Positions 31,471 to 39,265 of a DNA stretch of 64,000 nt are shown in pieces. Position 1 is the first letter of the stretch; each line of letters starts with the position of its first letter. The stretch spans positions 11,513 through 75,512 of the forward strand of contig CAZWIA010000002.1 in assembly GCA_964633955.1 (NCBI GenBank). Reading direction: 5' to 3'. A model generated the notes under the pieces. It did no database searches and was not told where the DNA came from. It saw only the letters and a list, made by a program, of their open reading frames with translations. A program made the translations under genes and the position numbers. Source of the stretch: JAQBQQ01 sp964633955 (GTDB lineage: Bacteria > Patescibacteriota > Gracilibacteria > Peribacterales > Peribacteraceae).

Positions 31471-32919
31471 TTAGAGCCCTGGCCGCTGCACGCCCTCCGG
31501 CCAGCGGGCCTTCTCATAGGCGTCCGCGGCGCGGAGGAGGGCCTCCTCCCCCCACTGCGGCCCCATGAGCTGCAGGCCGATCGGGAGGCCGGAACCGGAG
31601 AGCCCGCAGGGAACGGAGAGACACGGGATGCCGGCCATGGGCTGGGCCGTGAGGAACACGTCCTCCAGGTACATGGCCAGCGGATCCCCGGCGTGGGCGC
31701 CCACGCGGAACGCCGGCGTGGGGGAGACGGGGGAGAGGATCAGGTCCGCTTCCCGGAACGCCGCCTCAAATTCCGCCTTGATGATGGAGCGGACCCGCTG
31801 GGCCTGGCGGTAGTAGGCATCGTAGTAGCCGGCGGAGAGCGCGTAGGTGCCAATCATGATGCGGCGCTTCACCTCCGGTCCAAAGCCCTGGCTCCGCACG
31901 CGCTCGTAGTAGTCCAGCAGGCTCTCCGGCTGTGCCACGGTATGGCCAAAGCGGATGCCGTCATAGCGGGCCATGTTGGAGCTCACCTCGCACGGCGTGA
32001 TGACGTAGTAGGTGGCCACGGCGTACTTGGTGTGCGGCAGCGTGACGGAGACCGTCTCCGCGCCCAAGGACTCAAGCAGCCTAGCCGCCTCCCGCACGGA
32101 CGCCTCCACTTCCGGGTCCATCCCGTCTATGAAGTACTCCTTAGGTAGGCCGATCTTCAGTCCCTTCACGTTTCCCGTCAGCGCCGACCGGTAATCCGGC
32201 ACCGCCACGTTCCCGGTTGTGGCATCCTGCGGATCTTGGCCCGCGATCGTCTGGAGGATGATGGCCAGGTCGTCCACCGTCTTGGCTAACGGGCCGATGG
32301 TATCCAGGGAACTGGCCATACTCATCACGCCGTACCGGCTGGTGCGGCCGTAGGTGGGCCGGATGCCCGCAATCCCGCAGAACCCCGCCGGCTGCCGGAT
32401 GGATCCGCCCGTGTCCGTACCCAGCGCAAAGAGGCACTCATCCGCCGCCACGGCTGCCGCTGACCCGCCACTGGAGCCGCCCGCCACCCGCTCCGTGTCC
32501 CACGGGTTGCGGGTCACGCCGTACGCCGAGGTTTCCGTGGATGCGCCCATGGTGAACTCATCCGTGTTCACCTTGCCCAAGCTGATGGCACCGGCGGCCT
32601 CCAGCCGCAGCGTGGTAGTGGAGCTGAAGGGCGGGACGTAGGTCTTCTCGCGCAGGATGTTGGAGCTGGCCGTGGTGGGCACGCCCGCCTCGCAGAACAC
32701 GTCCTTGGCCAGGTACGGGATGCCGGCCAGCGGATGGTCGAACGTCCTGATCGTCTCCGCCGCCTCAAGCGCGCGTTCGTAGTTCTTGTGGACGACCGCA
32801 TTCAGCTTCCCGTCCACCTGCTCAATCCGATCGATGCATGCCTGCAGGAGCTCCCGCGGAGCAATCTCCTTCTTCTTGAGCTTCTCATGAGCCTGCGCGA
32901 TAGTCAGTTGGTGGAGCAC
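31471..32919 (-). CDS. gatA: Aspartyl/glutamyl-tRNA amidotransferase subunit A
   Basis: The amidase subunit of GatCAB, which releases ammonia from Gln to convert Glu-tRNA-Gln or Asp-tRNA-Asn to the correct amide. The 482 residues are of normal length. The amidase signature GGSSGGSAAAVAADECLFAL carries the catalytic Ser, and GTDTGGSIRQPAGFCG the second Ser; the catalytic Lys is in PYLAKDVF. The GatA-specific end (GIPCLSVPCGLSGSGLPIGL) is present. The start is GTG at 32919 (MLHQLTIAQAHEKLK). gatC lies upstream on the same strand with 104 bases between; gatB is not in the window. Confidence 0.97.
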   Translation of the reverse strand: MLHQLTIAQAHEKLKKKEIAPRELLQACIDRIEQVDGKLNAVVHKNYERALEAAETIRTFDHPLAGIPYLAKDVFCEAGVPTTASSNILREKTYVPPFSSTTTLRLEAAGAISLGKVNTDEFTMGASTETSAYGVTRNPWDTERVAGGSSGGSAAAVAADECLFALGTDTGGSIRQPAGFCGIAGIRPTYGRTSRYGVMSMASSLDTIGPLAKTVDDLAIILQTIAGQDPQDATTGNVAVPDYRSALTGNVKGLKIGLPKEYFIDGMDPEVEASVREAARLLESLGAETVSVTLPHTKYAVATYYVITPCEVSSNMARYDGIRFGHTVAQPESLLDYYERVRSQGFGPEVKRRIMIGTYALSAGYYDAYYRQAQRVRSIIKAEFEAAFREADLILSPVSPTPAFRVGAHAGDPLAMYLEDVFLTAQPMAGIPCLSVPCGLSGSGLPIGLQLMGPQWGEEALLRAADAYEKARWPEGVQRPGL

Positions 32920-32923
32920 GGAC

Positions 32924-33035
32924 GGAATTGAGAATGGATAATTGAAAATTGAGAATTATGGAAGTTGAGACGGTGCCGACTTCGGATGTCGCGTACACAT
33001 TGTCCATCGTCCATGATCAAGTATCAATTTCCATG
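32924..33035. repeat. Imperfect inverted word array, GAATTGAGAA family
   Basis: GGAATTGAGAATGGATAATT and GAAAATTGAGAATTATGGAA form the left part. A weaker right part carries inverse words (ATTGTCCATCGTCCATGATC and ATCAATTTCCATGA) and overlaps the 3' end of gatC. It fills the gatC-gatA gap. Confidence 0.5.
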
Positions 33036-33323
33036 AGCGGAGGGCGTCTGGATCTGCCGTTCCACCACGGGCAGCGGACTTGTGGCCAGGAGCGCGTCCG
33101 TGTCCACCTGGGTGGACCGGAGTTCGTCCGGCCGGAGACTGTTGCTGAGCCCGGTGACCTGGATCGCCCCCGCCGCCTGGGACGTATCCACCTCCCCCAG
33201 CATCTCCACGTACCCCAGGATCTTGGTCAGCTCCTCCGCGTAGCGGGAGAGCTCCTCCTCACTGAGGCGGAGACGCGCCAGCTTGGCGATATGCCGGACT
33301 TGGTCGGGGGAGAGGGGGGCCAT
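33024..33323 (-). CDS. gatC: Aspartyl/glutamyl-tRNA amidotransferase subunit C
   Basis: The small clamp subunit that holds GatA and GatB together. The 99 residues show the family pattern: LSPDQVRHIAKLARLRLSEE, ELTKILGYVEMLGEVDTSQA, then LRPDELRSTQVDTDALLATS near the end. It precedes gatA on the same strand, as in many genomes. TATCCT at 33336-33341 lies 12 bases before the ATG. The 3' end contains part of the word array at 32924-33035. Confidence 0.95.
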   Translation of the reverse strand: MAPLSPDQVRHIAKLARLRLSEEELSRYAEELTKILGYVEMLGEVDTSQAAGAIQVTGLSNSLRPDELRSTQVDTDALLATSPLPVVERQIQTPSAHGN

Positions 33324-33356
33324 GGGACCAGGGGCAGGATAGGGTGATTTGCGCCA

Positions 33357-33428
33357 GAATCAAGAATCATGAGTGATGCATCATGAGAAGCCGCTATTCA
33401 TAATTCCTGACTCATAATTCATACTTCC
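33357..33428. repeat. Inverted word array, AATCATGAG family
   Basis: GAATCAAGAATCATGAGTGA and TGCATCATGAG on the left are answered by CTATTCATAATTCCTGACTC and ATAATTCATACTTC on the right. It fills the gap between the divergent gatC and rnpA genes, so it cannot act as a terminator. Words match those at 16960-17029. Confidence 0.75.
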
Positions 33429-33435
33429 CCCACTT

Positions 33436-33798
33436 ATGAAGCTCTCCCGCCTCCGGGGCCGGAAGATCGTGGCAAGCGTGCAGCGCAAAGGGCGTGTCTG
33501 GAAAGGACGGACCATGGTCATCCGCTGGCTGCCGGGCCACCCGCCGCACCCGGCCGCAAACGCCGCTCGTCCGGCGGTGTACGCCGGGATGCTGACTTCC
33601 GCCAAGTTGAGCAAGAGGGCCGTGGAGCGCAACCGCATGCGCCGGCGGTGCCGGGAGGCGCTCAGGATCGCGCTCCGCGACCGGGACTCCGCCCCAACGC
33701 TGCAGTTGTTGCTCTCTCCCCGGTCGGCTAGCCTGAGGGCGCCGTACGCGGACATCCAGGCGGACGTTGCTGCCTTCCTCTCCACCCTCCATGCCTGA
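33436..33798 (+). CDS. rnpA: Ribonuclease P protein component
   Basis: The protein cofactor of RNase P, which matures the 5' ends of tRNAs. The 120 residues include the RNR signature KRAVERNRMRRRCREALRIA at about residues 57-76 and a basic start (MKLSRLRGRKIVASVQRKGR). The usual upstream rpmH is absent. Its last 8 bases overlap the start of yidC, so the two are coupled as in most bacteria. The promoter probably lies in or next to the word array just upstream (CATACT ten bases before the ATG). Confidence 0.93.
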   Translation: MKLSRLRGRKIVASVQRKGRVWKGRTMVIRWLPGHPPHPAANAARPAVYAGMLTSAKLSKRAVERNRMRRRCREALRIALRDRDSAPTLQLLLSPRSASLRAPYADIQADVAAFLSTLHA

Positions 33799-35131
33799 CG
33801 TTCAGAAGAAGCGATCCAGCCCCCTGCAGTTCCTGCTCCTCTTCCTGCTGCTCTACCTGGCCACGGACTACGCGCTGAAGGCTTTCTTCCCGCAGCGCTT
33901 TGCCACTAGAACCGACCAGCCGGCCGCCGTCACGCTCACCATGCGGGATGCGACCGTACGCCGGGGCAACGATCCGATCGCCGTAGTGCGTAACGGCACC
34001 AACCAGCCGTTCACGCTGGAGGCCGCCTGTCCCATGCCGCCGTTCCGCGTCTCCCGCGTGGGAGCGGACGGCACGCTCACGCCCATCACCACTACGGAGA
34101 CGGCCGTGCCGTGCCAACCGTCCGGAGAACCTCTTCCTCCGGGTGAGAGCCGGGAGGTCAGCCTAGCACCGTGGAAGTACAGCCTCTTTGGGGAGAACGG
34201 CACGTACGCGCTGCAGTTTCCTGTGAGCGGGAACACCATGACGGGAGCCAGTGTGGCCGCGCGCGTCATGCCGGGAACGGGCAGCCAGGCGATAGATCCG
34301 TACGCCGTCCGTCCGGCGGACCTGCTGCGCACGCAGTTTGAAGTGTACGAACCTGGCGCAACGGCCAAGCTCTTCCGCACGTTCATCACCAAGCCCTTTC
34401 TGAACTTCCTGGTCTTTGCCGCGTCCTGGCTGCCGGACCGGAACCTGGGGGCGGCCATCATCCTCCTCACGCTACTGGTGAAGCTGCTCCTGTTCCTTCC
34501 CACCCAGCACGCGCTGGAGGGCCAGAAGAAGATGCAGCAGATCCAGCCCAAGATGGAGGAGCTCAAGAAGCGCTACAAGGGCGACGCGCGCAAGATCCAA
34601 GAGGAGACCATGAAGCTGTGGAAGGAGGCGGGCGTGAACCCGTGGCAATCCTGCCTGCCCACGCTGGTGCAGTTTCCGGTGCTGATCGGCCTCTTCTATG
34701 TTGTGCGGGACAGCTCCCATCTGGCGCTCTCCAGACACCTCCTCTACCCCGCGTACCAGAATCTGGAGTGGAGCTTTGGAACCAACTTCCTGGGCCTTGA
34801 TCTCCTGGCACCCAATGTCTGGGTCATGCCCGCCCTGCTCCTGGTGCTCCAGTTCCTGCAGATGAAGCTGACCTTTGCCATTGCCGCGCGGCGCAAGCGC
34901 GCGCAGGTCATTGATGTCCCCTCCGCCAAGGAGCTGGAACGGGAAGTGAAGAACGCCGCCACGGATCCGGAGGCGGCGCAGAAGCTGCAGCAGAACATCA
35001 TGCTCTACGGCCTGCCGGTCATGATCGCGGTCATGGCGGTGCAGTTTCCGGCGGCCGTGTCCCTCTACTGGGCCACGCAGTCCGTGTTCGGCATTGGCCA
35101 GCAGGTGCTGGTGAACCGGCGGACGGCCTGA
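33791..35131 (+). CDS. yidC: Membrane protein insertase YidC
   Basis: Inserts and folds inner-membrane proteins, alone or with SecYEG. The 446 residues comprise an N-terminal helix (QFLLLFLLLYLATDYALKAF), a shortened periplasmic domain of about 160 residues, and the five-helix core from about residue 205. The core starts with TKPFLNFLVFAASWLPDRNL, continues with the cytoplasmic hairpin QIQPKMEELKKRYKGDARKI and the conserved NPWQSCLPTLVQFPVLIGLF, and ends with FPAAVSLYWATQSVFGIGQQ. The ATG at 33791 overlaps rnpA by eight bases; an upstream in-frame start is inside rnpA. The size lies between Gram-positive and Gram-negative forms. Confidence 0.95.
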   Translation: MPDVQKKRSSPLQFLLLFLLLYLATDYALKAFFPQRFATRTDQPAAVTLTMRDATVRRGNDPIAVVRNGTNQPFTLEAACPMPPFRVSRVGADGTLTPITTTETAVPCQPSGEPLPPGESREVSLAPWKYSLFGENGTYALQFPVSGNTMTGASVAARVMPGTGSQAIDPYAVRPADLLRTQFEVYEPGATAKLFRTFITKPFLNFLVFAASWLPDRNLGAAIILLTLLVKLLLFLPTQHALEGQKKMQQIQPKMEELKKRYKGDARKIQEETMKLWKEAGVNPWQSCLPTLVQFPVLIGLFYVVRDSSHLALSRHLLYPAYQNLEWSFGTNFLGLDLLAPNVWVMPALLLVLQFLQMKLTFAIAARRKRAQVIDVPSAKELEREVKNAATDPEAAQKLQQNIMLYGLPVMIAVMAVQFPAAVSLYWATQSVFGIGQQVLVNRRTA

Positions 35132-35180
35132 GAGAAAGGGATAAGGGGAGAGTATGAGGAGGAAAGGGAGCCAGACCCGG

Positions 35181-35210
35181 AAAAGCCGCGCCTCACAGAG
35201 GAGGCGCGGC
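35181..35210 (-). terminator. Terminator of the first STAS gene
   Basis: On the minus strand GCCGCGCCTC and GAGGCGCGGC form a perfect 10-base stem with loop CTCTGT, followed by TTTTCC, about 10 bases after the stop. Confidence 0.85.
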
Positions 35211-35220
35211 GGAGCGGAGC

Positions 35221-35607
35221 TCACTGGCCGGGGGGCGGGAGGGAGAGCGGCTGCTCCGGTTGGAAGTAGTTCCGCGCCTCTTCCAGCGTGGCCACGATCT
35301 CGGCGCAGGGCAGGCGATCCCGGAACTTGGTGAGGAACGCGGGCCGCACGCAGATCACCATCAGACCCTGACGCTGGCGCGTCCGCTGCGCGCGCCGGGC
35401 GATCACCCCGAGCACATCATCGCTGACGCGCTCAAGCGCACTGCAGTCCAGGATGATCTTCAGCTCCCGGTGCGTCCTTCCGGTCAGGTACCAGCCAAAG
35501 CTCTCCCTATGCTCCGGTTGCAGCTCGGCTGGAATCACCTGCGCCTCCACGTGTCCGTTCACTTGCTGGAACGCAAAGAGATCATCTTTTTCCATGAGCT
35601 CGGCCAT
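35221..35607 (-). CDS. STAS-domain protein (anti-sigma factor antagonist-like)
   Basis: A 128-residue single-domain protein. The STAS pattern is visible as LTGRTHRELKIILDCSALER, then VSDDVLGVIARRAQRTRQRQ and GLMVICVRPAFLTKFRDR, with VSDD at the place of the phosphorylated Ser loop. Such proteins bind anti-sigma kinases or sit in stressosomes. A ribosome site (GGGGAG) lies six bases before the ATG. A second, shorter STAS-like gene lies upstream on the same strand and the two share the promoter region at 36098-36124. No kinase or phosphatase partner is in the window, so the signalling role is inferred from the fold. Confidence 0.65.
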   Translation of the reverse strand: MAELMEKDDLFAFQQVNGHVEAQVIPAELQPEHRESFGWYLTGRTHRELKIILDCSALERVSDDVLGVIARRAQRTRQRQGLMVICVRPAFLTKFRDRLPCAEIVATLEEARNYFQPEQPLSLPPPGQ

Positions 35608-35705
35608 AGGTCACTCCCCAATGTGTGAAAAACCGCGCCGCACAGGCGGCACCTGGGATACTCTCTGCCGCAACGGGCAAGCGGTCAAGCAATCAATGAA
35701 AGAAT

Positions 35706-35730
35706 GCCGCCGCTCCGGAGAGCGACGGCG
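35706..35730 (-). terminator. Hairpin after the second STAS gene
   Basis: On the minus strand CCGCCGTCGCTC and GAGCGGCGG pair with one bulge and are followed by CATTCTTTC. It begins a few bases after the stop, and may end or attenuate the transcript before the first STAS gene. Confidence 0.5.
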
Positions 35731-35735
35731 GGCCG

Positions 35736-36029
35736 CTAGCAGCCCGTCATGACCAGGGCAGCTTCCTTGTTCGCGGCCACCGTAGTTTTGACCGCCATCT
35801 CATCCAAGAGGCACTGCGCACCCGGCGGCAGCCCGTAGAGGATGAGCCGCTGCCCGCGCTTCCGCAGCCGGCAGCACAGTTTGGCAAGCGCCAGGAAGGA
35901 TGAAAGCTTCCAATCCTCAGCGCCTTCCACGTTGAGCACGACCACCTTGGTGTCCCACCGGATCCGATCCGGCAAGATCGTCAGTTCCTCCGTAGGATTG
36001 CCATACAGTCGCGTAACAAACGCGGCCAC
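35736..36029 (-). CDS. STAS-like protein, second copy
   Basis: A 97-residue protein with the same overall pattern as its downstream neighbour: ILPDRIRWDTKVVVLNVEGA (strand), DWKLSSFLALAKLCCRLRKR (loop Ser and helix), and GQRLILYGLPPGAQCLLDEM (last strand and helix). It starts with GTG at 36029 and has a ribosome site GGAAGGAG about eight bases upstream. Sequence identity to the first copy is low, so the pair may be an ancient duplication. Calling it STAS is an inference from pattern. Confidence 0.5.
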   Translation of the reverse strand: MAAFVTRLYGNPTEELTILPDRIRWDTKVVVLNVEGAEDWKLSSFLALAKLCCRLRKRGQRLILYGLPPGAQCLLDEMAVKTTVAANKEAALVMTGC

Positions 36030-36097
36030 GCGTTCACTCCTTCCCTATTAACCACGGTGTGAATGACGCCCCCACGCAGGGGCATCGAACTGCGCAC

Positions 36098-36124
36098 ATG
36101 ATACCATATACTCTATACTGTCAA
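36098..36124 (-). promoter_or_regulatory. Promoter of the STAS pair with a hairpin in the leader
   Basis: On the minus strand TTGACA (36119-36124) and TATCAT (36098-36103) are 15 bases apart. The leader contains a GCCCC/GGGGC hairpin at 36067-36083 before the ribosome site. Confidence 0.6.
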
Positions 36125-36182
36125 TACCGCGCGGCACGGTCTACTTCCCAGGGATCCGCCGCCGCGTCTATCCTCCCGGCAT

Positions 36183-37496
36183 ATGATCGATCTCCAAGAT
36201 CTCCGCGCCCGGCCGGATACGTACCAGGACGCCGCCAACAACAAGGGGGTGAAGGTGAGCATCAAGGACATCCTGCAACTTGATGAGAAGCGGCGGGAGC
36301 TGCTCCCCAAGGTGGAGGAGATGCGCGCTAGGAAGAACAAGGTGAGCAAGATGGTGCCAAGCTTGAAGGACATGGAGCGGGAAGTGGCCATCAAGGACAT
36401 GAAAGCGTTGGACGGTGAACTGAAGATCCTGGAAGCCGAACTGGGCAAGGTGGAGGCGGAGTGGCAGGCCAACCTGCTCCGGATTCCCAACCTCCCGCTG
36501 CCGGAAGTGCCCGTGGGTCACAGTGAAGAGGAGAACAAGGTGATCCGCACCGTGGGCACGCCCAGGCAGTTCGATTTCCCGGTGAAAGACCACGTGGCCA
36601 TTGGGAAGGAGCTGGACATCATTGATGTGGAGCAGGCGGCCGTGGTGAGCGGCAGCCGGTTTGCGTACTTGAAAGGCGACGCCGTGCGGCTGCAGATGGC
36701 GCTCATCCAGTTTACGTTCGATACCCTGGGGAATGAGGCGATCTTGAAAGAGGTAGCCAAGCGAGCCAAGTTGCGCGTCTCCACCAGGCCCTTTGTGCCG
36801 GTGCTGCCGCCGGTCATCATGCGGCGGGACGTGATGGAGCGTATGGACCGCCTGGAGCCGGAAGACCAGCGCTACCTGCTGCCGGAGGACGAGCAGGTGC
36901 TGGTGGGTTCCGCAGAGCATACGCTGGGGCCGTACTATATGGAGAAGACGCTGGATGTGGCGGAACTGCCTATCCGTTTCATCGGGTACTCCACCGCCTT
37001 CCGGCGGGAAGCCGGCACTTACGGCAAGGACATGGGCGGCATCCTGCGCGTGCACCAGTTTGATAAGCTAGAGATGGAGAGCTTCACCACGGCCGAGGCC
37101 GGCGCGGACGAGCAGCGGTTCATCGTGGCGCTGCAGGAGCACATGGTTGAGCAACTGGCGATCCCGTACCGCGTCCTGCAGAAGTGCACGTGGGACATCG
37201 GCAAGCCCAACGCCAACGGCCTGGATATCGAGTGCTGGATCCCGGCGCAGAACACGTACCGTGAGACGCACACGAGTGACTACATGACGGACTACCAGGC
37301 CAGGCGCCTCAGCACGCACTACAGGACGGCCAGCGAGGAGCGCAAGCTCGTGCACATGAACGACGCCACGGCCTTCGCCATCGGCCGAACCATCATCGCC
37401 ATCCTGGAGAACCACCAGAGCGCCGACGGCAGCGTGACGATCCCGGAAGTCCTGCGACCGTACATGGGGGGGCAGGAGAGGATTGCGAAGCGGTGA
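36183..37496 (+). CDS. serS: Seryl-tRNA synthetase
   Basis: Charges tRNA-Ser and supplies the precursor for selenocysteine where used. The 437 residues have the N-terminal antiparallel coiled coil (about 30-105, KRRELLPKVEEMRARKNKVS), then the class II core. Motif 2 is YSTAFRREAGTYGKDMGGIL, and motif 3 holds AFAIGRTIIAILENHQ. TATCCT at 36169-36174 lies eight bases before the ATG, so a leaderless mRNA is predicted. The stop runs into the left arm of a word array that precedes an S23 gene. Confidence 0.97.
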   Translation: MIDLQDLRARPDTYQDAANNKGVKVSIKDILQLDEKRRELLPKVEEMRARKNKVSKMVPSLKDMEREVAIKDMKALDGELKILEAELGKVEAEWQANLLRIPNLPLPEVPVGHSEEENKVIRTVGTPRQFDFPVKDHVAIGKELDIIDVEQAAVVSGSRFAYLKGDAVRLQMALIQFTFDTLGNEAILKEVAKRAKLRVSTRPFVPVLPPVIMRRDVMERMDRLEPEDQRYLLPEDEQVLVGSAEHTLGPYYMEKTLDVAELPIRFIGYSTAFRREAGTYGKDMGGILRVHQFDKLEMESFTTAEAGADEQRFIVALQEHMVEQLAIPYRVLQKCTWDIGKPNANGLDIECWIPAQNTYRETHTSDYMTDYQARRLSTHYRTASEERKLVHMNDATAFAIGRTIIAILENHQSADGSVTIPEVLRPYMGGQERIAKR

Positions 37497-38119
37497 AAAG
37501 GGCAGAAAGGGTGAAAGGGGTGAAAACGATACAGGGGTGACAAGGGTGGGACGCGTGAGGTGTTCAATGAGGGGACGGAACGTCACTTTATGCATGTAGA
37601 AGCGACAAACATCATATCGCCGGAAGGATTGCGATCCTCGTACCTTCCGCTCTGTGGCTGGGCCTTTACGATGGAACTATGCAGCGGCCGCATCAGAAAC
37701 TCATCGTCTGGCAGGAGGCGTACTCGCTCTGCCTGCTGATTTACAAGACAACAAAGAAATTTCCACCGGAGGAACGGTATGCGCTCTGCGATCAGCTACG
37801 CAGAGCGGCTTCCAGCGTGCCGACCAACATTACAGAAGGGAATTATCGAACGACGCAAAAGGACCGGCGGCACTTCTTTGTCATTGCACACTCTTCTCTA
37901 GAAGCACTTCACTGCGAGATTCTACTCGCAAACGATTTGGGCTACATCAGCACGGAGGAGTTCGCATGTATCGATAGCCATATCGGACGTGTCGGCTTCC
38001 TCCTGAATCGGCTAATGAAAACAATCAAATAAAGCTCTACCATATCCTTGTCACCCTTTTAACCCTTTTAACCCTTTTCGCCCTTTCCGTCCTTTCCACC
38101 CTTTTCTTTTCGCCCTCGT
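37490..38119 (+). mobile_element. IVS-like element 1: S23 gene between inverted word arrays
   Basis: Left array 37490-37557 is built from GGTGAAAAGGG-type words (GGGTGAAAGGGGTGAAAACG). Right array 38042-38119 carries the inverse words (CCCTTTTAACCCTTTTAACC). GGGTGACAAGG at 37535-37545 pairs exactly with CCTTGTCACCC at 38046-38056. The only gene inside is the S23 gene at 37679-38032, preceded by a CGGAAGG/CCTTCCG hairpin at 37621-37649. The arrangement matches the 48346-48821 element and the intervening sequences of 23S rRNA, which also pair S23 with inverted ends. Mobility is inferred, not shown. Confidence 0.45.
37679..38032 (+). CDS. Four-helix-bundle protein of the S23/IVP family, copy 1
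   Basis: A 117-residue member of the family first seen in 23S rRNA intervening sequences, distantly related to the Avd protein of diversity-generating retroelements. Hallmarks are LIVWQEAYSLCLLIYKTTKK (family W-Q-A), FPPEERYALCDQLRRAASSV, the P-N-I-E-G turn (PTNITEGNYRTTQKDRRHFF), and an amphipathic last helix. The bundle forms pentamers in characterised members and may bind nucleic acid. TACGAT at 37667-37672 lies six bases before the ATG. It lies alone between inverted word arrays. Confidence 0.9.
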   Translation: MQRPHQKLIVWQEAYSLCLLIYKTTKKFPPEERYALCDQLRRAASSVPTNITEGNYRTTQKDRRHFFVIAHSSLEALHCEILLANDLGYISTEEFACIDSHIGRVGFLLNRLMKTIK

Positions 38120-38136
38120 TCCCCCGACCGCCCCTC

Positions 38137-39243
38137 ATGCGCTTCCTCTTCACCCGCTTCCCGCTGGAATCCGCCTTTGGCGGAGCGGAGGTGCAGACCT
38201 TGTCCCTCATGGACGGGCTGCGCGACCGGGGCCACTCCGTATCCTTCCTGGGCAGCTGCCAGACGCTCCTGGCGGAATGCAAGAAGCGCGGCATTGTAGC
38301 GACCGAGCGGGACATTGGCCCGCCGCCGGTGACCAAGCGGGACGCCGTGAGTTTCCTGTGGCGGCGGAGCGCCATGCGGCGAGCGCTCCGGGAGGAGATT
38401 GCGCGGCTGGGATCCCAGGACGCGGTCCTCATGCTGAGCCTGACGGAGAAACTGCTCCTCACCCACCCGCTCCACGCTTCCGGCACGCGCGTGGTATGGG
38501 TGGAGCACGACCGGGTGGGCCGGTGGCTGCGTCGCAATCCTTGGTTGCCGCAGTTGCGGCGCATGAGCGCCTACGCCACCACGGTGACCGTCTCCGGCCT
38601 CAGCCGGCGGATCTACCTGGATCTGGGATTCCCCCCGGAACGCGTGACGGTGATCCCGAACGGCATAGACCTCCGGCGATTCCCACCGTCTGTCCGGCCA
38701 CGCACGGGCGGCGTGCCCCACGTGGGGTGCGTGGCGCGGCTGTCTTGGGAGAAGGGCGTGGACGTGCTCATAGGCGCGCTCGGCCGGGTATCCGGCGTGC
38801 GGGCCACCATTGTGGGCGGAGGGCCGGAGGAGGGCGCGATCTCACGGCAGATCACGGAGGAGAAGCTGGCCGGACGGGTGAAGATCATAGCGCCCGGGCG
38901 CGATCTCCGGGACTTCTACCAGTCGATCGACCTGCTAGTTCTCCCATCCCGCGATCACGATCCCTTTGGTCTGGTGGCGGCGGAAGCCATGGCGCTGGGG
39001 ATTCCGGTAATTGTCACGGACGCGTGCGGCATAGCGGAATACTGCTCCTCTGGCACGGACGCGGTGGTGGTGCCAGCGGGTTCCGTGAGCGCGCTGGAAG
39101 AGGCGATCGCGCACCTGCGCGACCAGCCGCACTTGCGCCATGCGATCGGCGAAGCCGGACAACTGCGGGCCCGGCAGGCGTTCGGCGCGGAGCACATGGT
39201 GGACGCCTATGAGAAACTCCTCCAAAGGGATGCGCGCCGGTGA
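38137..39243 (+). CDS. Glycosyltransferase family 4, second
   Basis: A 368-residue GT-B enzyme. The N-terminal part has the glycine-rich AFGGAEVQTLSLMDGLRDRG loop. The donor domain shows VIPNGIDLRRFPPS, VGCVARLSWEKGVDVLIGAL, ATIVGGGPEEG and the acidic EX7E pair in DPFGLVAAEAMALGIPVIVT. The family transfers sugars, often mannose, glucose or related, onto surface lipids or glycans. The donor cannot be read. It starts just after the right arm of the S23 element and precedes the amidase-SpoIID gene by 22 bases. Confidence 0.9.
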   Translation: MRFLFTRFPLESAFGGAEVQTLSLMDGLRDRGHSVSFLGSCQTLLAECKKRGIVATERDIGPPPVTKRDAVSFLWRRSAMRRALREEIARLGSQDAVLMLSLTEKLLLTHPLHASGTRVVWVEHDRVGRWLRRNPWLPQLRRMSAYATTVTVSGLSRRIYLDLGFPPERVTVIPNGIDLRRFPPSVRPRTGGVPHVGCVARLSWEKGVDVLIGALGRVSGVRATIVGGGPEEGAISRQITEEKLAGRVKIIAPGRDLRDFYQSIDLLVLPSRDHDPFGLVAAEAMALGIPVIVTDACGIAEYCSSGTDAVVVPAGSVSALEEAIAHLRDQPHLRHAIGEAGQLRARQAFGAEHMVDAYEKLLQRDARR

Positions 39244-39265
39244 AGGATGGGTACAATGCCCCGGC

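Noticed and set aside
36067..36083. Leader hairpin of the STAS operon as a riboswitch
   Set aside because: It is a simple short hairpin without any conserved aptamer features.
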